Shown here: piece by piece, positions 5,173 to 5,486 of the stretch | Position numbering within the stretch: the first letter of the stretch is position 1 | Layout of the letters: each line of letters begins with the position of its first letter | From: Dehalococcoidia bacterium UBA1141 | GTDB taxonomy: Bacteria > Chloroflexota > Dehalococcoidia > Lucifugimonadales > UBA3495 | Direction: 5' to 3' | Assembly: GCA_002311385.1 (NCBI GenBank) | Contig: DCAE01000116.1 | Span: 106,560 to 112,045, forward strand | DNA: 5,486 nt | Made by a program: the position numbers and the translations under genes | The notes under the pieces: model-generated | Told to the model about the DNA's origin: nothing | Database searches by the model: none | The model's input: only the letters and a program-made list of their open reading frames with translations

Positions 5173-5486
5173 ATGTTCGAACCCGTCTCCAGCCGGGTAA
5201 GCTTTTCCGAAGTGGACTCCAACGTACTCAAGCATTGGAAGGAACACGACGTTTTCTCCCGCACCACCACGGAGCGGGAAGACGCCCCCATTTTCATGCT
5301 ATTCGAGGGACCGCCCACGGCCAACGGCAGCCCCGGTATCCACCACGTGCTGGCCCGAGTGTTCAAGGACGTCATCTGCCGCCACCGAACCATGAAGGGC
5401 TTCAAAGTGATGCGCAAGGGGGGCTGGGACACCCACGGGTTGCCTGTCGAGCTGGAGGTGGAGAAGCAACTGGGCCTCAAGAGCAA
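5173..5486 (+). CDS. ileS: Isoleucyl-tRNA synthetase, N-terminal part (runs off the window)
   Basis: The first 104 codons of a class I aminoacyl-tRNA synthetase that charges tRNA-Ile. The reading frame has no stop before the window end, where it is cut two bases into the next codon; the full enzyme is about 1,000 residues or more. The N-terminus FSEVDSNVLKHWKEHDVF (11-28) leads into LFEGPPTANGSPGIHHVLAR (43-62), where GIHH (55-58) is the HIGH adenylate-binding signature. GWDTHGLPVELEVEK (84-98) is the following conserved block. PPTANG with a short leader and GLPVE.EVEK is characteristic of IleS rather than ValS or LeuS. It resembles the eukaryote-like IleS form (IleS2) often linked to lower mupirocin sensitivity, though the discriminating C-terminal domains are outside the window. 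It appears unrelated to the thiamin genes. Confidence 0.93.
   Translation, partial: MFEPVSSRVSFSEVDSNVLKHWKEHDVFSRTTTEREDAPIFMLFEGPPTANGSPGIHHVLARVFKDVICRHRTMKGFKVMRKGGWDTHGLPVELEVEKQLGLKS

Noticed and set aside
5163..5486. - strand open frame of 107 codons opposite ileS
   Set aside because: It is antisense to an unmistakable IleS N-terminus and contains no recognisable domain.
1..5486. Mobile elements, CRISPR arrays or defence genes
   Set aside because: No transposase, terminal repeats, spaced direct repeats or defence domains were seen; all space is taken by metabolic genes and short regulatory gaps.

Overview
The window reads as a bacterial thiamin-pyrimidine uptake and salvage locus, followed by the start of an unlinked housekeeping gene, ileS. 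All genes are on the + strand. The DNA is moderately GC-rich, start sites carry bacterial Shine-Dalgarno (SD) sequences, the binding protein has a lipobox, and control includes a TPP riboswitch with an intrinsic terminator. A GYD-domain protein, a cysteine-less TenA and an IleS with the PPTANG..GIHH signature would fit a Chloroflexota (Dehalococcoidia/SAR202-like) genome. That assignment is a low-confidence impression, not a demonstrated placement.

Region 1 (1-128) is the 3' end of a TPP (THI-box) riboswitch, cut by the window edge, followed by a bulged hairpin with a T5 run that acts as its terminator. Region 2 (129-2994) holds three genes for an ABC importer of the ThiZ-ThiX-ThiY type: ATPase, permease and NMT1/THI5-like lipoprotein. 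Family knowledge suggests that it imports HMP or a degraded thiamin pyrimidine such as N-formyl-aminomethylpyrimidine (FAMP). Region 3 (2995-3161) is an intergenic stretch with a perfect extended -10 promoter inside a dyad, plus a separate 7-bp inverted repeat.

Region 4 (3162-4994) is a tight second operon: a GYD-domain protein of unknown function, a TenA homologue and ThiD. The GYD gene's stop codon overlaps the tenA SD, and tenA and thiD overlap by 10 bases. The inferred pathway is import by the ABC transporter, release of HMP from aminopyrimidine or formylaminopyrimidine by TenA, then two phosphorylations by ThiD to HMP-PP for joining to the thiazole. Neither ThiE nor a separate YlmB-type deformylase is present in the window.

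Region 5 (4995-5486) holds a TATAAT promoter and the first 104 codons of ileS, which runs off the right edge.

The points most worth a second look are the TenA that has Met where the canonical thiaminase II nucleophile Cys135 should be, the GYD protein locked into the salvage operon, and an internal promoter that would let the salvage enzymes be made independently of the riboswitch.
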